NCBI GenBank assembly: GCA_046329435.1
Contig: JAXLUR010000003.1
Span: 1-64,000, forward strand
Origin: M3007 sp046329435
Lineage (GTDB): Bacteria > Bacteroidota > Bacteroidia > Chitinophagales > Saprospiraceae
Direction: 5' to 3'
Length of the DNA stretch: 64,000 bases
How positions within the stretch are numbered: position 1 is the first letter of the stretch; every line of letters starts with the position of its first letter. Below the pieces are notes generated by a model, which had not been told where the DNA came from, searched no databases, and saw only the letters and a list, made by a program, of their open reading frames with translations. Positions 52,834-62,500 of this stretch are shown piece by piece. The position numbers and the translations under genes are program-made.

Positions 52834-54465
52834 TTACTCCCCGGTCGCCAGTTTGCCTCGGCCTATAAGCCGCCCGCCCTGCCAGATGGTGTAAAAATAC
52901 AAGCCCGGCGGAAGTACTGCCGGCAGGGTCACCGTCTGGCGCTGCGCCAGGCCGCCGGGCAACACAACATCGGGCGTCGCGCGCCGGCCGGCAAGGTCGA
53001 ACAGGGCAAACTGCGCCTCGCCGACAGCGTCATATTCGACCGTGAGCGCATGCCCGGAGGGCAAGGGGTTGGGATAAACGGCCAAAAGAGCCGGGCCGGG
53101 GCCATTATCCACCGAAACAGCCGGACCGATGCTCATGATATTGCCATCCATCCAGGCGATACGGTTGCCGAGCCAGGTATCGAGATAGTCGATCTCCTGC
53201 TGCCAGGTTTGACCTACAAATGCGTTCGGGATAATATACTGACCCAGCACAGGCCAGCGCTGGAAGTTGCGGGCAGCCGGTTCGGCAAGTAAATCCGTCA
53301 GCGAATCAATGCAGGCCGACACCTCTGCATCGGACCAGGGGCCTGCGCGCAGGGTTTGCCAGCGGTCTTTGATCTGCGCCTGAAATGCGGCGTCGCGGAG
53401 CAGTTTTTTCCACCAGAAATGAATCACCCAGGGGTCGTCCGGGCAAAATTCATTGAAATCCTTCGACCAGCCCTCGAAATACTGCCCTTCGCAATAATCG
53501 CCGATGCCAAAGGCAATGTTGAAATCCCAGACCGGGCCCATTTTCAGCAAGGGGTTGTTGTCGTCGCGGTCTTTATAAAAATAGGCGCTCAGGCGGTAGG
53601 CATCGGTGTTTTTCGTGACCTCGTTGACCAGCAGGTAGCTGGCCCACGACTCGACATCGATCCAGTCGGCGTACGCCGGGGTCGTGTTGGGCGTCCACTG
53701 GGCGAGCATCTGCTCAAAATCGTTCATGTAACCTTCGATATAAGTGCGCTGCTCGGGTTGTATGTCGTCCGATTTGGGATAAACGACCTGAAACCAGGTT
53801 GTCTGCCAGGCGCCGACAAAAGGCGGGTACGCCGAGGGCCAGTCGCCGCCTACGTTGCCGTTATCCTTGTCCATGGCAAGAATGTAGCCGCCGGTAAGGC
53901 TGTCGCCAGCCAGGTCGGAATCTTTCAGTTTGGCAATATCGACCCGGTCGCCGTCGCGTTTGACGGTCTCGAGCAGCAGATACACGCCGATGTATTCGCC
54001 GTTGAGTACGACTTCCACAAAACGCGTGCGGGGCGCCCAGTCCATGGCCCGGGTGGCCAGCCAGTAGGCCAGGGCGTCGCGGATCAGGGATTTGTCGTTG
54101 AGCGGCGAGATCAGGGCCCAGTCGCTTTCAGATGGCATATCGAGCAGGGGCACCGACAGGTCGCCGCCCGCAAGGTCACGCGTTTCGATGGAAAAGTTCT
54201 TCTTGGCATACTGCAGCGAAAAAGACCCGCGTAACTCAATGCCAATCAGGCCGTTATAGGCGTTCGGCGGGTCGGTCAAATGATTGATCTGACCTGGCCC
54301 GTTGGCAATAATACTCATGCCCGCCGTGATTTTCTGGTTCTCCGGAATGGTTTGGCCGGCGGTATTGAGCACAACGATGGGCAGGTTGGACGACTGGAAA
54401 TTGACCGATTGGGCAAAGGCGCAATGGACAGTCAGCAGCAATGCGATGGGAAGAAAACGAAACAT
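52834..54465 (-). CDS. CotH kinase-family protein with T9SS sorting domain
   Basis: A 543-residue secreted protein with signal peptide MFRFLPIALLLTVHCAFA. The CotH-like atypical kinase core is readable: IGIELRGSFSLQYAKKNFSIETRD, DWALISPLNDKSLIRDALAYWLA, VEVVLNGEYIGVYLLLETVKRD, the catalytic-region GGYILAMDKDNG and MGPVWDFNIAFG (DFN-like metal site). A C-terminal T9SS sorting domain (AVYPNPLPSGHALTVEYD...GLYFYTIWQGGRLIGRGK) marks export. Extracellular CotH kinases phosphorylate coat or surface proteins; here the substrate is unknown. The start is ATG 54465; the upstream 17 residues are extraneous. Confidence 0.88.
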   Translation of the reverse strand: MFRFLPIALLLTVHCAFAQSVNFQSSNLPIVVLNTAGQTIPENQKITAGMSIIANGPGQINHLTDPPNAYNGLIGIELRGSFSLQYAKKNFSIETRDLAGGDLSVPLLDMPSESDWALISPLNDKSLIRDALAYWLATRAMDWAPRTRFVEVVLNGEYIGVYLLLETVKRDGDRVDIAKLKDSDLAGDSLTGGYILAMDKDNGNVGGDWPSAYPPFVGAWQTTWFQVVYPKSDDIQPEQRTYIEGYMNDFEQMLAQWTPNTTPAYADWIDVESWASYLLVNEVTKNTDAYRLSAYFYKDRDDNNPLLKMGPVWDFNIAFGIGDYCEGQYFEGWSKDFNEFCPDDPWVIHFWWKKLLRDAAFQAQIKDRWQTLRAGPWSDAEVSACIDSLTDLLAEPAARNFQRWPVLGQYIIPNAFVGQTWQQEIDYLDTWLGNRIAWMDGNIMSIGPAVSVDNGPGPALLAVYPNPLPSGHALTVEYDAVGEAQFALFDLAGRRATPDVVLPGGLAQRQTVTLPAVLPPGLYFYTIWQGGRLIGRGKLATGE

Positions 54466-54643
54466 ACACGAATGAATTTGACGGGTAAAGTTGGGCAAAC
54501 TTCCGAAACCCGCCACAGGAATCCTTCGGAATGCGCCGGCAGTTTCTGCTCAAATGCGGCAATCCCCAATTTCCATTCATCGGAAAGTTTTCGCCGTCTG
54601 TCGTCGTTGCGGCAGCAAGGCTCGACTTTTTCCGGCAGGGGGC

Positions 54644-54675
54644 TTGACAAAGCGGGCAAACCTGATGTACATTTG
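54644..54675 (+). promoter_or_regulatory. Bacteroidota-type promoter for the SPFH gene
   Basis: TTG at 54644-54646 and TACATTTG at 54668-54675 match the -33/-7 consensus TTG-N17-23-TAnnTTTG with a 21-nt spacer. The ATG of the SPFH gene is 39 nt further on. This is the best-fitting housekeeping-type promoter I found. Confidence 0.6.
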
Positions 54676-54714
54676 CTATCAAAATAATATCACAAACCAA
54701 TCAATCATATTGTC

Positions 54715-55566
54715 ATGGAAAAAATCGTCAAACCGACCTCCGGCTGGCTCATGCTGACCCTTTGTTTGCTGCTGACCCTGGGTGGCGCAGGCCTGATCGT
54801 CCTTAAAATGTTCGTACCGGGCGTGATTGCACTGCTCATTGCCCTCGTTTTCATCGCTCCCGGTTTTACGGCTGTAGAGCCTAACACCACACGGGTGATG
54901 ACCCTGTTCGGCTCATATGTAGGTACGGTCAAAGACAGCGGATTTTTTTACGTCAACCCGTTCTACACCAAGAAAAAGGTCTCGCTGCGCGCCGTTACGC
55001 TGGATGTGCCCACCATCAAGGTCAACGACAAGCAGGGCAACCCGATCATGATCGGCGCAGTGGTGGCCTACCGGGTAAGCGACACCTTCAAAGCAGCGTT
55101 TGCAGTGGAGAATTACCCCGATTATGTCAAGTTTCAGAGCGAGGCCGCCGTACGGAAACTGGCCGGCACTTACAGTTATGACAACCTGGAAGACGAGGAG
55201 GCGCACGTCACCCTCCGTTCCAGTTCCGATGAAATCAACCACCAGCTGGCACACGAGATCAGCGAGCGGCTGGGCATTGCCGGCATCGAGGTCATCGAAG
55301 CGCGGATCAACAACCTGGCCTACGCCACTGAAATTGCCGGCGCCATGTTGCAACGCCAGCAGGCCACGGCCATCGTGGCCGCCCGCAGCAAAATCGTCGA
55401 AGGGGCGGTCGGCATGGTGGAAATGGCCCTCGATCAACTGTCGCGCAAACAGATCATCGAACTCGACGAAGAAAGAAAAGCGGCCATGGTCAGCAACCTG
55501 CTGGTGGTGCTTTGCGGCGACAAAAACGTAGCCCCGGTCGTCAACACCGGCACCCTGCACCAGTAA
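54715..55566 (+). CDS. SPFH domain (band 7) protein
   Basis: A 283-residue protein with an N-terminal two-helix membrane anchor (WLMLTLCLLLTLGGAGLIVL, VPGVIALLIALVFIAPGF). An SPFH core (NTTRVMTLFGSYVGTVKDSGFFYVNPF, LDVPTIKVNDKQGNPIMIGAVVAYRV) follows. A helical C-terminal region (EISERLGIAGIEVIEARINNLAYATEIAGAMLQRQQATAIVAARSKIV in outline) ends it. Members form membrane microdomain scaffolds like stomatin. It is paired with a small ribbon-helix-helix-like gene downstream, a conserved arrangement I recall from several bacteria. Two hydrophobic segments suggest a hairpin or double-span anchor. Confidence 0.9.
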   Translation: MEKIVKPTSGWLMLTLCLLLTLGGAGLIVLKMFVPGVIALLIALVFIAPGFTAVEPNTTRVMTLFGSYVGTVKDSGFFYVNPFYTKKKVSLRAVTLDVPTIKVNDKQGNPIMIGAVVAYRVSDTFKAAFAVENYPDYVKFQSEAAVRKLAGTYSYDNLEDEEAHVTLRSSSDEINHQLAHEISERLGIAGIEVIEARINNLAYATEIAGAMLQRQQATAIVAARSKIVEGAVGMVEMALDQLSRKQIIELDEERKAAMVSNLLVVLCGDKNVAPVVNTGTLHQ

Positions 55567-55590
55567 TCATACCCTTTGCCGAAACGCCTT

Positions 55591-55639
55591 GCAGGCGCAA
55601 GAGGCCGGGCCTGAGAAGCCTTCGGTCTTTTGCGCCTGC
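55591..55639 (+). terminator. Hairpin between SPFH and ribbon-helix-helix genes
   Basis: GCAGGCGCAA (55591-55600) pairs with TTGCGCCTGC (55630-55639), a 10-bp perfect stem with a 29-nt loop. Because both genes run the same way and the spacer is about 140 nt, it may be an attenuator that lowers expression of the downstream gene rather than a full stop. Confidence 0.4.
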
Positions 55640-55704
55640 CCTTGTTCAATTTCATTTCCCCCCGACCTCTTAAAAACCTTGTAATCAACCAATTCTGCAT
55701 TGTC

Positions 55705-55896
55705 ATGGCATCCAAAAAGAACTTCGTTCTTCGTATAGACGAAAAGACATACGCCGCATTGGAAAAATGGGCGGCCGACGAGTTTCGCAGCGTCAACGGA
55801 CAGATCGAATGGATCCTGCACCGCGCCCTGCGCGAGGCCGGCCGCCTGCCCAAATCTCCGTCCGGCGACACCGAACCCGCGCCCGACCCCAAATGA
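55705..55896 (+). CDS. Arc-type ribbon-helix-helix small protein
   Basis: A 63-residue protein whose KKNFVLRIDEKTYAALEKWAADEFRSVNGQIEWILHRAL segment fits the Arc/MetJ ribbon-helix-helix pattern (a short beta-strand with Phe/Val/Arg then two helices). The C-terminal Pro/Ser/Asp tail is low complexity. It is likely a DNA-binding repressor or partner of the SPFH protein. ATG 55705 is the start; the upstream frame to 55630 overlaps the hairpin. Its exact function is unknown, and whether it regulates the SPFH gene is inferred from adjacency. Confidence 0.8.
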   Translation: MASKKNFVLRIDEKTYAALEKWAADEFRSVNGQIEWILHRALREAGRLPKSPSGDTEPAPDPK

Positions 55897-55993
55897 GTTT
55901 TGGCGGCTGCAGTTGCCAGCGGCGCTGTGTCTTACAGCAGCCCGGCATTTCAACATGCGCCTACTCCCCCAAATCCGCCTTACCTTGCCGGCC

Positions 55994-56749
55994 ATGCCGG
56001 ACCCTGTTTTTCCTCCTTTCGATATCCTTTTTGAAGACGAACATTTCGTCGCCATCAACAAACCGCCGGGCATCCTCGTACACCTGACCCGGCTCAGCGA
56101 AGACACCGTTTCCGTCGCACAGCAACTCGCTGCACAACTCGGTCAGCGTATTTTCCCCATTCACCGGCTCGACAGAGGCACTTCGGGCGTGCTGATCGTC
56201 GGCAAAACAGCCGCCGCGGCAGGCGCGCTGGCCGCTCATTTTCGCGAAAAATCGGTAGAGAAAAAATACCTCGCCGTGCTGCGGGGCTACATTCCCGAAA
56301 CCGCCACGATCGACTACGCACTCGACGACCCCGAAACCGGCAAGGAAAAACAGCCGGCTGTATCGCATTACCGGCGGCTCGGACAGGTCGAACTGCCTTT
56401 TTCCGTCGATCCGAAATTTGCCACCACCCGCTACGCCCTGGCCGAAGCCGAGCCGGAAACCGGCCGCCGCCACCAGTTGCGCAAGCATTTCGCGCATATT
56501 TTTCACCCGGTCATCGGCGATCGGCGCCACGGCGACGTAAAACACAACAATTACCTGCGCACGGCTTTCTGCCTGCAACGGCTTCTGCTGCATGCGCATC
56601 GCCTGCGTTTCGAGCATCCTTTTACCAGCCTCGATGTCAACATCGAAGCGCCTGTCGATCAGGCATTTACGGACGCACTCCTCTTTTTGCAGCTGAGCCA
56701 GTTTCTGCCCCCGAGCGCACAGCGCCCGGCGCCTGCGCAGCCGGCCTGA
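55994..56749 (+). CDS. RluA-family (TruC-like) pseudouridine synthase
   Basis: A 251-residue enzyme with the RluA-family catalytic motif HRLDRGTSGVLIVGKT (Asp in RLDRGTSG). It also has the KKYLAVLRGYIP, ETGRRHQLRKHFAHIFHPVIGDRRHGD and LLLHAHRLRFEHP segments. There is no S4 domain, and the short length fits TruC/RluA types acting on tRNA or rRNA. Start ATG 55994 immediately precedes the conserved FDILFEDEHFVAINKP. ATG 55913 adds 27 unconserved residues and is rejected. Confidence 0.9.
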   Translation: MPDPVFPPFDILFEDEHFVAINKPPGILVHLTRLSEDTVSVAQQLAAQLGQRIFPIHRLDRGTSGVLIVGKTAAAAGALAAHFREKSVEKKYLAVLRGYIPETATIDYALDDPETGKEKQPAVSHYRRLGQVELPFSVDPKFATTRYALAEAEPETGRRHQLRKHFAHIFHPVIGDRRHGDVKHNNYLRTAFCLQRLLLHAHRLRFEHPFTSLDVNIEAPVDQAFTDALLFLQLSQFLPPSAQRPAPAQPA

Positions 56750-56875
56750 GGCGCTGATATTGCCGCCCAAGCGTATGGCAGGGGCATTTGGAAGCTTCGC
56801 TCGGGTTTTTACCTTTGACCATTGCTACCAGCGTGTTCGAGCCCAAATCCCGAACACGTTTTAAATTCCAGATTC

Positions 56876-58441
56876 ATGAAAACGCCACTGTTCTCCTCCC
56901 TGCGCCGCGCGCTGGCCCTTGCCCGCGAAACCCGACTCCATCCACAACTTTCACCCGACGACATCCTGGCCGAATGGCAGGCCCGGCAGATCAGCCGACG
57001 CCAGTTTTTGCACACTTCCGGCCGTGCAGGTCTGGTGCTCGGCCTGGGCGCCCTGGCTGGCCAGGATGTGCTGATGCCGCTGCTGGGCGGCCCCGCGAAG
57101 CCCAATATTGCCATCGTCGGCGCCGGTCTGGGCGGCCTGTCGGCAGGTTATCACCTGCGCCGCCGCGGCGTGCAAGCCACACTTTTTGAAGCCGATAAAC
57201 GCGTCGGCGGACGAATGAAAAGCGCCCGGGTCTTTGCCAATGGCCAGTTGAATACCGAGATCGGGGCCGAATTTATCGACACGGTACACGAAGACATGTT
57301 CTACCTCGCCCGCCTGCTCGGCCTCGATCAGTCGATCATGGACGTAGAGCAAGACATTTTCGGGATTCGCGACGCTATTTTTATCGAAGGCAAACACTAC
57401 GGTATTCCCGACGTCATTGCTGAATTTGCGGCTGCCTACCCCAAAATTCTGGCCGACCGCAAACGGCTCAACGGCCGTCATTATAGCGACTACGACCGCA
57501 TGTCGATGGCCGAATACATCGACGGGCTGCCCCTGAGCAACTGGGTCAAAAAAATGCTCGACGCGGCTTTTATCGGTGAAAACGGCCTCGAAACTGCCGA
57601 ACAAAGCGCTGTCATCCTGGTCGAATTGCTCGAAATACGCGACAACAAGGAGTTCCTGGTGTTTGGAGAAAGCGACGAACGCTTCAAGATCATCGGCGGC
57701 AACGAGCAGATTCCGCAGGGGCTGGCCAAGATTCTGCGCGAGCAAATCCGCCTCGAACACCGCCTGTTGAAGATCAGGGAAAATGCCAACCGCTCCATCA
57801 CGCTGTTTTTCAGCGAAGGCGGCAATACGAAGGAATTTACATGCGACGCCGTTATTCTGGCGCTGCCTTTTACCATCCTGCGCGAGGTGGAGATCGAAAT
57901 GGAATTGCCGGAAATCAAAAAAAGGGCGATCAAGGAATTGGGCTATGGCACGAATACCAAGTTCATTCTCGAAACCCGCGACCGCCCCTGGCGCACAAAC
58001 GGCTACCGCGGATTCCTTTTTAACGAAAAAGTGTCCAATGGCTGGGACAGCGCCCAAATGCAGCTCGACAACAAGGGGATGGGCACGTTTACCGTCTATT
58101 ACGGCGGGAAAAGAGGCCTCGAAGCGGTGCGCGGCACCGAAAACGCCCAGCTCGGCTACGCCTTGCCCCAGCTTGAAGCAGCATTCCCGGGCACCCGCGC
58201 CAGCCTTACCGGCAAGCACGAACTGGCGCCCTGGCCAAGCAATCCATTCGTCAAGGCGAGCTATTCCTGCTACAAACCCGGCCAGCTCACCGCTTTCGAC
58301 GGCGTGCCCTTTTCTCCGGTTCGCAACCTGTTTTTTGCCGGCGAACATACCAGCGCCGATTTTTGGGGCTTTATGAACGGCGCCGCCGAAACGGGCCGCA
58401 AGGCTGCCCAAAAAGTGCTGAAAAAAATGAAAGTGAAATAG
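56876..58441 (+). CDS. FAD-dependent amine oxidase-like oxidoreductase
   Basis: A 521-residue protein with a Tat-like signal (ISRRQFLHTSGRAGLVLGLG; RRxFL rather than the full RRxFLK). The dinucleotide-binding fold carries IAIVGAGLGGLSAGYHLRRRG, GGRM motif (ADKRVGGRM) and flavin contact region FFAGEHTSADFWGFMNGAAETGRKAA. It resembles flavin monoamine oxidases, which oxidise amines or amino acids in the periplasm. Substrate is unknown. ATG 56876 is the start, just upstream of the signal peptide. Confidence 0.85.
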   Translation: MKTPLFSSLRRALALARETRLHPQLSPDDILAEWQARQISRRQFLHTSGRAGLVLGLGALAGQDVLMPLLGGPAKPNIAIVGAGLGGLSAGYHLRRRGVQATLFEADKRVGGRMKSARVFANGQLNTEIGAEFIDTVHEDMFYLARLLGLDQSIMDVEQDIFGIRDAIFIEGKHYGIPDVIAEFAAAYPKILADRKRLNGRHYSDYDRMSMAEYIDGLPLSNWVKKMLDAAFIGENGLETAEQSAVILVELLEIRDNKEFLVFGESDERFKIIGGNEQIPQGLAKILREQIRLEHRLLKIRENANRSITLFFSEGGNTKEFTCDAVILALPFTILREVEIEMELPEIKKRAIKELGYGTNTKFILETRDRPWRTNGYRGFLFNEKVSNGWDSAQMQLDNKGMGTFTVYYGGKRGLEAVRGTENAQLGYALPQLEAAFPGTRASLTGKHELAPWPSNPFVKASYSCYKPGQLTAFDGVPFSPVRNLFFAGEHTSADFWGFMNGAAETGRKAAQKVLKKMKVK

Positions 58442-58520
58442 AAAAACGCCTTTTCAACGCAATTTTTCAACTTTTCAGGGCAGTTTGAATCCTCAACCTG
58501 CTCCCATACCAACACTGCCC

Positions 58521-59477
58521 ATGTGTCGTTCGCTGCTTATTTGCCTCGCCTTGTGCCTGTTGCCCCTGATGGCGCCTGCGCAGGCCCAACAGGTCAGGGT
58601 GGGAATGTATTTGATGAACCTGTATGACCTGAACATGGACGAGCACTCGTTCTATGCCGATTTTTACATCTGGTTCAAGTGGAAAGGCCCCATCGACCCG
58701 ACCAATTTCGAATTTGTCAATTCCATTGAAAAATGGAGCACCATGTCGGCGATGGCCGGCGACAGCAGTAATTTGCTGTTGAGCGACGGCACCAACTACC
58801 GCATCTACAGGGTAGAAGGCCGTTTTTTCCACTCCTTTTTGCTCGGCGGCTTCCCGCTCGATCAGCATTCGCTCGATATTCAGATCGAAAGCCCTGAGCA
58901 CGCCGCCGACTCCCTCGTTTACCTGCCCGACACCAACAGCGTGAGCATTCGAAACACCCTGCATCTCGTGGGCTGGAACATCCTGCACAGTGGTATTGAA
59001 TCGAAATTGCACGACTACGGCACCAATTTTGGCAACCCGGAAGAAAATGCCCGCCAGTACAGCAACCTGACCTATTCCATCACACTGGCTCGCCCTGTCA
59101 GCTATTTTTTACTCAAAATGCTGCTCCCGCTGCTGGTGGTCATGCTGGTGAGCATCGGCGCGTTGCTCCTGCACCCTTCCCAGATCGACACCCGCTCTTC
59201 ACTGCCCATCGGCGGGCTTTTAACGGCCGTTTTTCTGCAACAAACCTACAGCAATGCCCTGCCCGATACGGGTTACATGGTGCTGATGGACAAGATTTAC
59301 CTGCTTTGCTACATCATTATTTCCCTGGTGTTGCTGCAGGTCATTCTTTCCGGCAACTGGCTGTTGCGAAAAAAGCCGCCTTCCGAAAAGAAGGTCATTC
59401 TTCTCGAACGGCGGCTTGCGCTGACATACCTGCTGCTTTACGGCGCCGGCGTAGGGGTCTTGTGCTGGATCGGTTAA
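58521..59477 (+). CDS. Pentameric ligand-gated ion channel (Cys-loop receptor-like) homologue
   Basis: A 318-residue protein with signal peptide and an N-terminal beta-sandwich ligand domain (VGMYLMNLYDLNMDEHSFYADFYIWFKW). A Cys-loop-equivalent GGFPLDQHSLDIQIESP lacks the cysteines, as in prokaryotic channels. It also has LVGWNILHSG and four helices: M1 (SYFLLKMLLPLLVVMLVSIG, about 193-216), M2 (about 226-247, SSLPIGGLLTAVFLQQ), M3 (about 254-278) and M4 (LLYGAGVGVLCWIG). Order and length match the GLIC/ELIC type (about 310-320 residues). Ligand is unknown. ATG 58521 is the start. Confidence 0.85.
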   Translation: MCRSLLICLALCLLPLMAPAQAQQVRVGMYLMNLYDLNMDEHSFYADFYIWFKWKGPIDPTNFEFVNSIEKWSTMSAMAGDSSNLLLSDGTNYRIYRVEGRFFHSFLLGGFPLDQHSLDIQIESPEHAADSLVYLPDTNSVSIRNTLHLVGWNILHSGIESKLHDYGTNFGNPEENARQYSNLTYSITLARPVSYFLLKMLLPLLVVMLVSIGALLLHPSQIDTRSSLPIGGLLTAVFLQQTYSNALPDTGYMVLMDKIYLLCYIIISLVLLQVILSGNWLLRKKPPSEKKVILLERRLALTYLLLYGAGVGVLCWIG

Positions 59478-59520
59478 AAGCAGCGGTTCGTATTGTTGAT
59501 TTCGGTCATCGGTCGCTCTT

Positions 59521-59572
59521 TATTTCACACAGATGTTGCGTACAAAACCCCTTGCAACATCCGTGTGAAATA
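59521..59572. terminator. 19-bp inverted repeat between convergent genes, terminator
   Basis: The arms TATTTCACACAGATGTTGC (59521-59539) and GCAACATCCGTGTGAAATA (59554-59572) pair with one mismatch around a 14-nt loop. The flanks are A/T-rich on both sides, so it can terminate transcription of both opposing genes. Confidence 0.65.
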
Positions 59573-59582
59573 AAATACCGCC

Positions 59583-62500
59583 TTATTCATTGCCTACTAC
59601 GGAAAGTTTGCCCGATGCAACGATCTGTCCTTCGCGGACGAGGCGCCAGCCCATAATGCCGGCGGGAATATCTTCGCGCTGAATGAGCAGCGAGGACGAG
59701 TTGAAACTCAGGTTTTTTAACGTGCGGCCGCCCATGTCAAACAATTCGAAAGAGTAGGTTCCTGACGGGGCCGTGTCCGGAAGTTCGAGCGTCGTAAAAT
59801 CGGCAAAGGGATTCGGGTAAATCCGAACCGGCAGCCAGGCGCCCGAGGCGGGCGCGTCGGTGCTGAGGCTGTACAACTGATCGTATTTGCGCGACACGGT
59901 ATTGGTAATGATCGGCTCGTTGAAATCGAAATAGATCGCGGCGCGGTTGGTGACCACCGTGCCCAGAGAAAGGTCGGGACGCGGGTAGATCAGGAAACTG
60001 ATATACCCCTGCGAAGCGTCCATGTTGGTCGAGCTGTCGGGCAACTGGATATTGTCGAAACGGAACTGCAGAAGGTCGCCCAGCAGGAACATTTCAAAAG
60101 GATGGCTGGCATCTTCCACCTTGATCGTCGAAGGGTCGAGGTAAGCCGAAAGCGTGTCGCGGAGGACTACCTGGAAGGCCGTATCGGTACCCGTATTTTG
60201 AAAACGGATGACGTACAGCAAGGGCGTACCCGGTTGAACGACATGTTCGGGGCCCGATCCGATCGGAAAAGCCTGCTTGTTGTTCGGGTCGAAGGGGCCA
60301 CTGACCGTAGCGCAGGCCTGCGCGCTGAACGGCCCTGGGTTGCCGCCATAACCGCCGGGCAAAGTGCTGCCGCTGACACAATTGGCCAGCGAAAAAGTAA
60401 CCTGCGGATCGCCGGGGAAGCCGGGCTCCTGATCGGCAATAATCGTGACGGCCGTATCGGTTCCCATCGGCAAAACGCCCTCGACCTGGATACCGCCGGG
60501 AGGCAACTGGAACTGGCCGGATTTCAGCACAATCTGGTCTTCCACGATGACGAAGTCAAGCATCTGGGAATTGGGCGCGTTGCCGATGTTGCGGATGATG
60601 AAAAAGGCGCTGTCGCCCTGGCATTCGCCCTCGACAGCCGTCACCGCGCCGTCCCAGGCCGGGCCGCAGTAGGTATTGGGTGTCACCTGGGTGCTGACGC
60701 AAACCTGATTGCCGAGCGGCAGATCGCAATCCGTTGTCACGTAAATGTTGATGTTGTGATAGTCCCAGGAAAAGCTGGGCGGCACATCTCCGAGGTTGAA
60801 CCAGATATCCTGTCCGTCAACAAGGCTGGGGGTAAGGCTGGCCCCCGAGTAGGTCATCGACGGGTCGAGGGTCACCTTGAAAGTGGCATCTTCGGCGGGA
60901 ATGGTGCCGTAGTTGCTGTAAGCAGCATGTACCGTGGCCGTCGTGCAGGGGCGTATGGCACTCATGTACACAGCAGCGTGCATCTGGGCGCATTCCAGTT
61001 TCGGAAAAGCCGTGAAATCGGCAACCGCGCTCTCGGGAGTCGTCGAATTGAAAGTAATATTGGCCACGTTGGAGCCGCAAATCCCGAAGTTCAGGTTGAA
61101 GGGATAAGCCTGTACCTGATAGTCGCCATTGGGTACAAATACCGAATAATGGCCATTGTTGTCGGTCGAAAGCGGTATGAACTGGCTGTTATTGACAACC
61201 AGGCTGATGTACCAGGCCGACAACGGCGGCTCGCCGGACTCGGCCGTGCAATTGTCGTTCTCATCCAGCGTCAGTGTGCCGGAAATATGGTGAACCAGTT
61301 CTTGCGATTCTATCGGCAGATCGACCGTCGCCGAACCGCTGACGCCAGGCGCAAACGAGGCAGCTACGGGTGCGTCGGGGCAAAGGAAAAAGAAGGGATA
61401 ATTGCAGTGGACGCCAAGCGTGTAATCGCCGTCCGGCACGAGAATCTGGTAATTGCCGTTGTTGTCGCAGAAGCTCGACCAGGTTTCTCCTGCCTGGTTT
61501 TGCGCTTTCACCAGCGTCTGCCCGACGGCCGGCTCGGCAGCGTCAACCGTGCAGGATTCGTCATTGTCGCGCGCCACCCGGCCGCTGATCGTATTGACAA
61601 TGAGTCCCGTATTGTCCTGCACGCGGAACAGGCCGAAATGGTTGGCATTGTTTACGTAATAACTTCCGTCCGACACGCCGATTGCCCAGCCGTCGGTTGT
61701 TGGCAGGCCGTTTACGGCGTACTGCGGGGGCTGGTTGTCTTCCGGCGACACGGCCAGCCAGTTCGTCGAGCCGTCGGCGGCAAAACGCAGCAGGAAAGCC
61801 CGGTTGGTCACAGCAGTACCGCCAGCCAGAAAGCTGCCGTCGGGATAGGCGGCAAGCGACTGCACCGACCCCTGAATGGCTATCGGTGTCGTCGTGCCGG
61901 TCTGGCTGCCCTGCGTATTGAACAAACGCACAGTAAACGCTGCCGATGTACCACCCGTGATGCCGAACCCGCCGTCGGGCAAAGCCGTCATCAAGCCGCT
62001 CAGGCCGGGCGTGGGCGCCGATTGCCACAATTGGTTGCCCAGTTTGTCGGTGCGGGTGAGCGTATATTTCTGGGTTTGGTAATTGTAGGAGCGGAACAGC
62101 AAATCATCGTTCTGGAGCAGCAGCACATCAAAACTGAAACCGTTAGACACCGCTTTACTGTACACCACGGCGCCCGAGGCATCGATGTGGACAATCCCGG
62201 TTTTCCAGCTGCCGTCGTTGAAGGAGCGCACCCCCAGCAAATTGCCGTCGGGCATCAGGTCGAACACCTGCAGGCCGCTGGTAAATTGCGGCAGTTCAAG
62301 CATCTGTAAGAGGGCGCCGTCGGCGCCGATGCGGAGCAGATCGACGAAAGAAGAATCGTCTTGCACGGCCACCGAAAAAGTGCCGTCGGGGTGTTCGAAA
62401 CCAGCGCTGATTGAGCTGATCGAAGCCCAGGGCAGGGCGTTTTGAAGGTAATGATTGTCCCATTCGGCCTGCAGGGCGGCATCGACCTTGACCACGCGGG

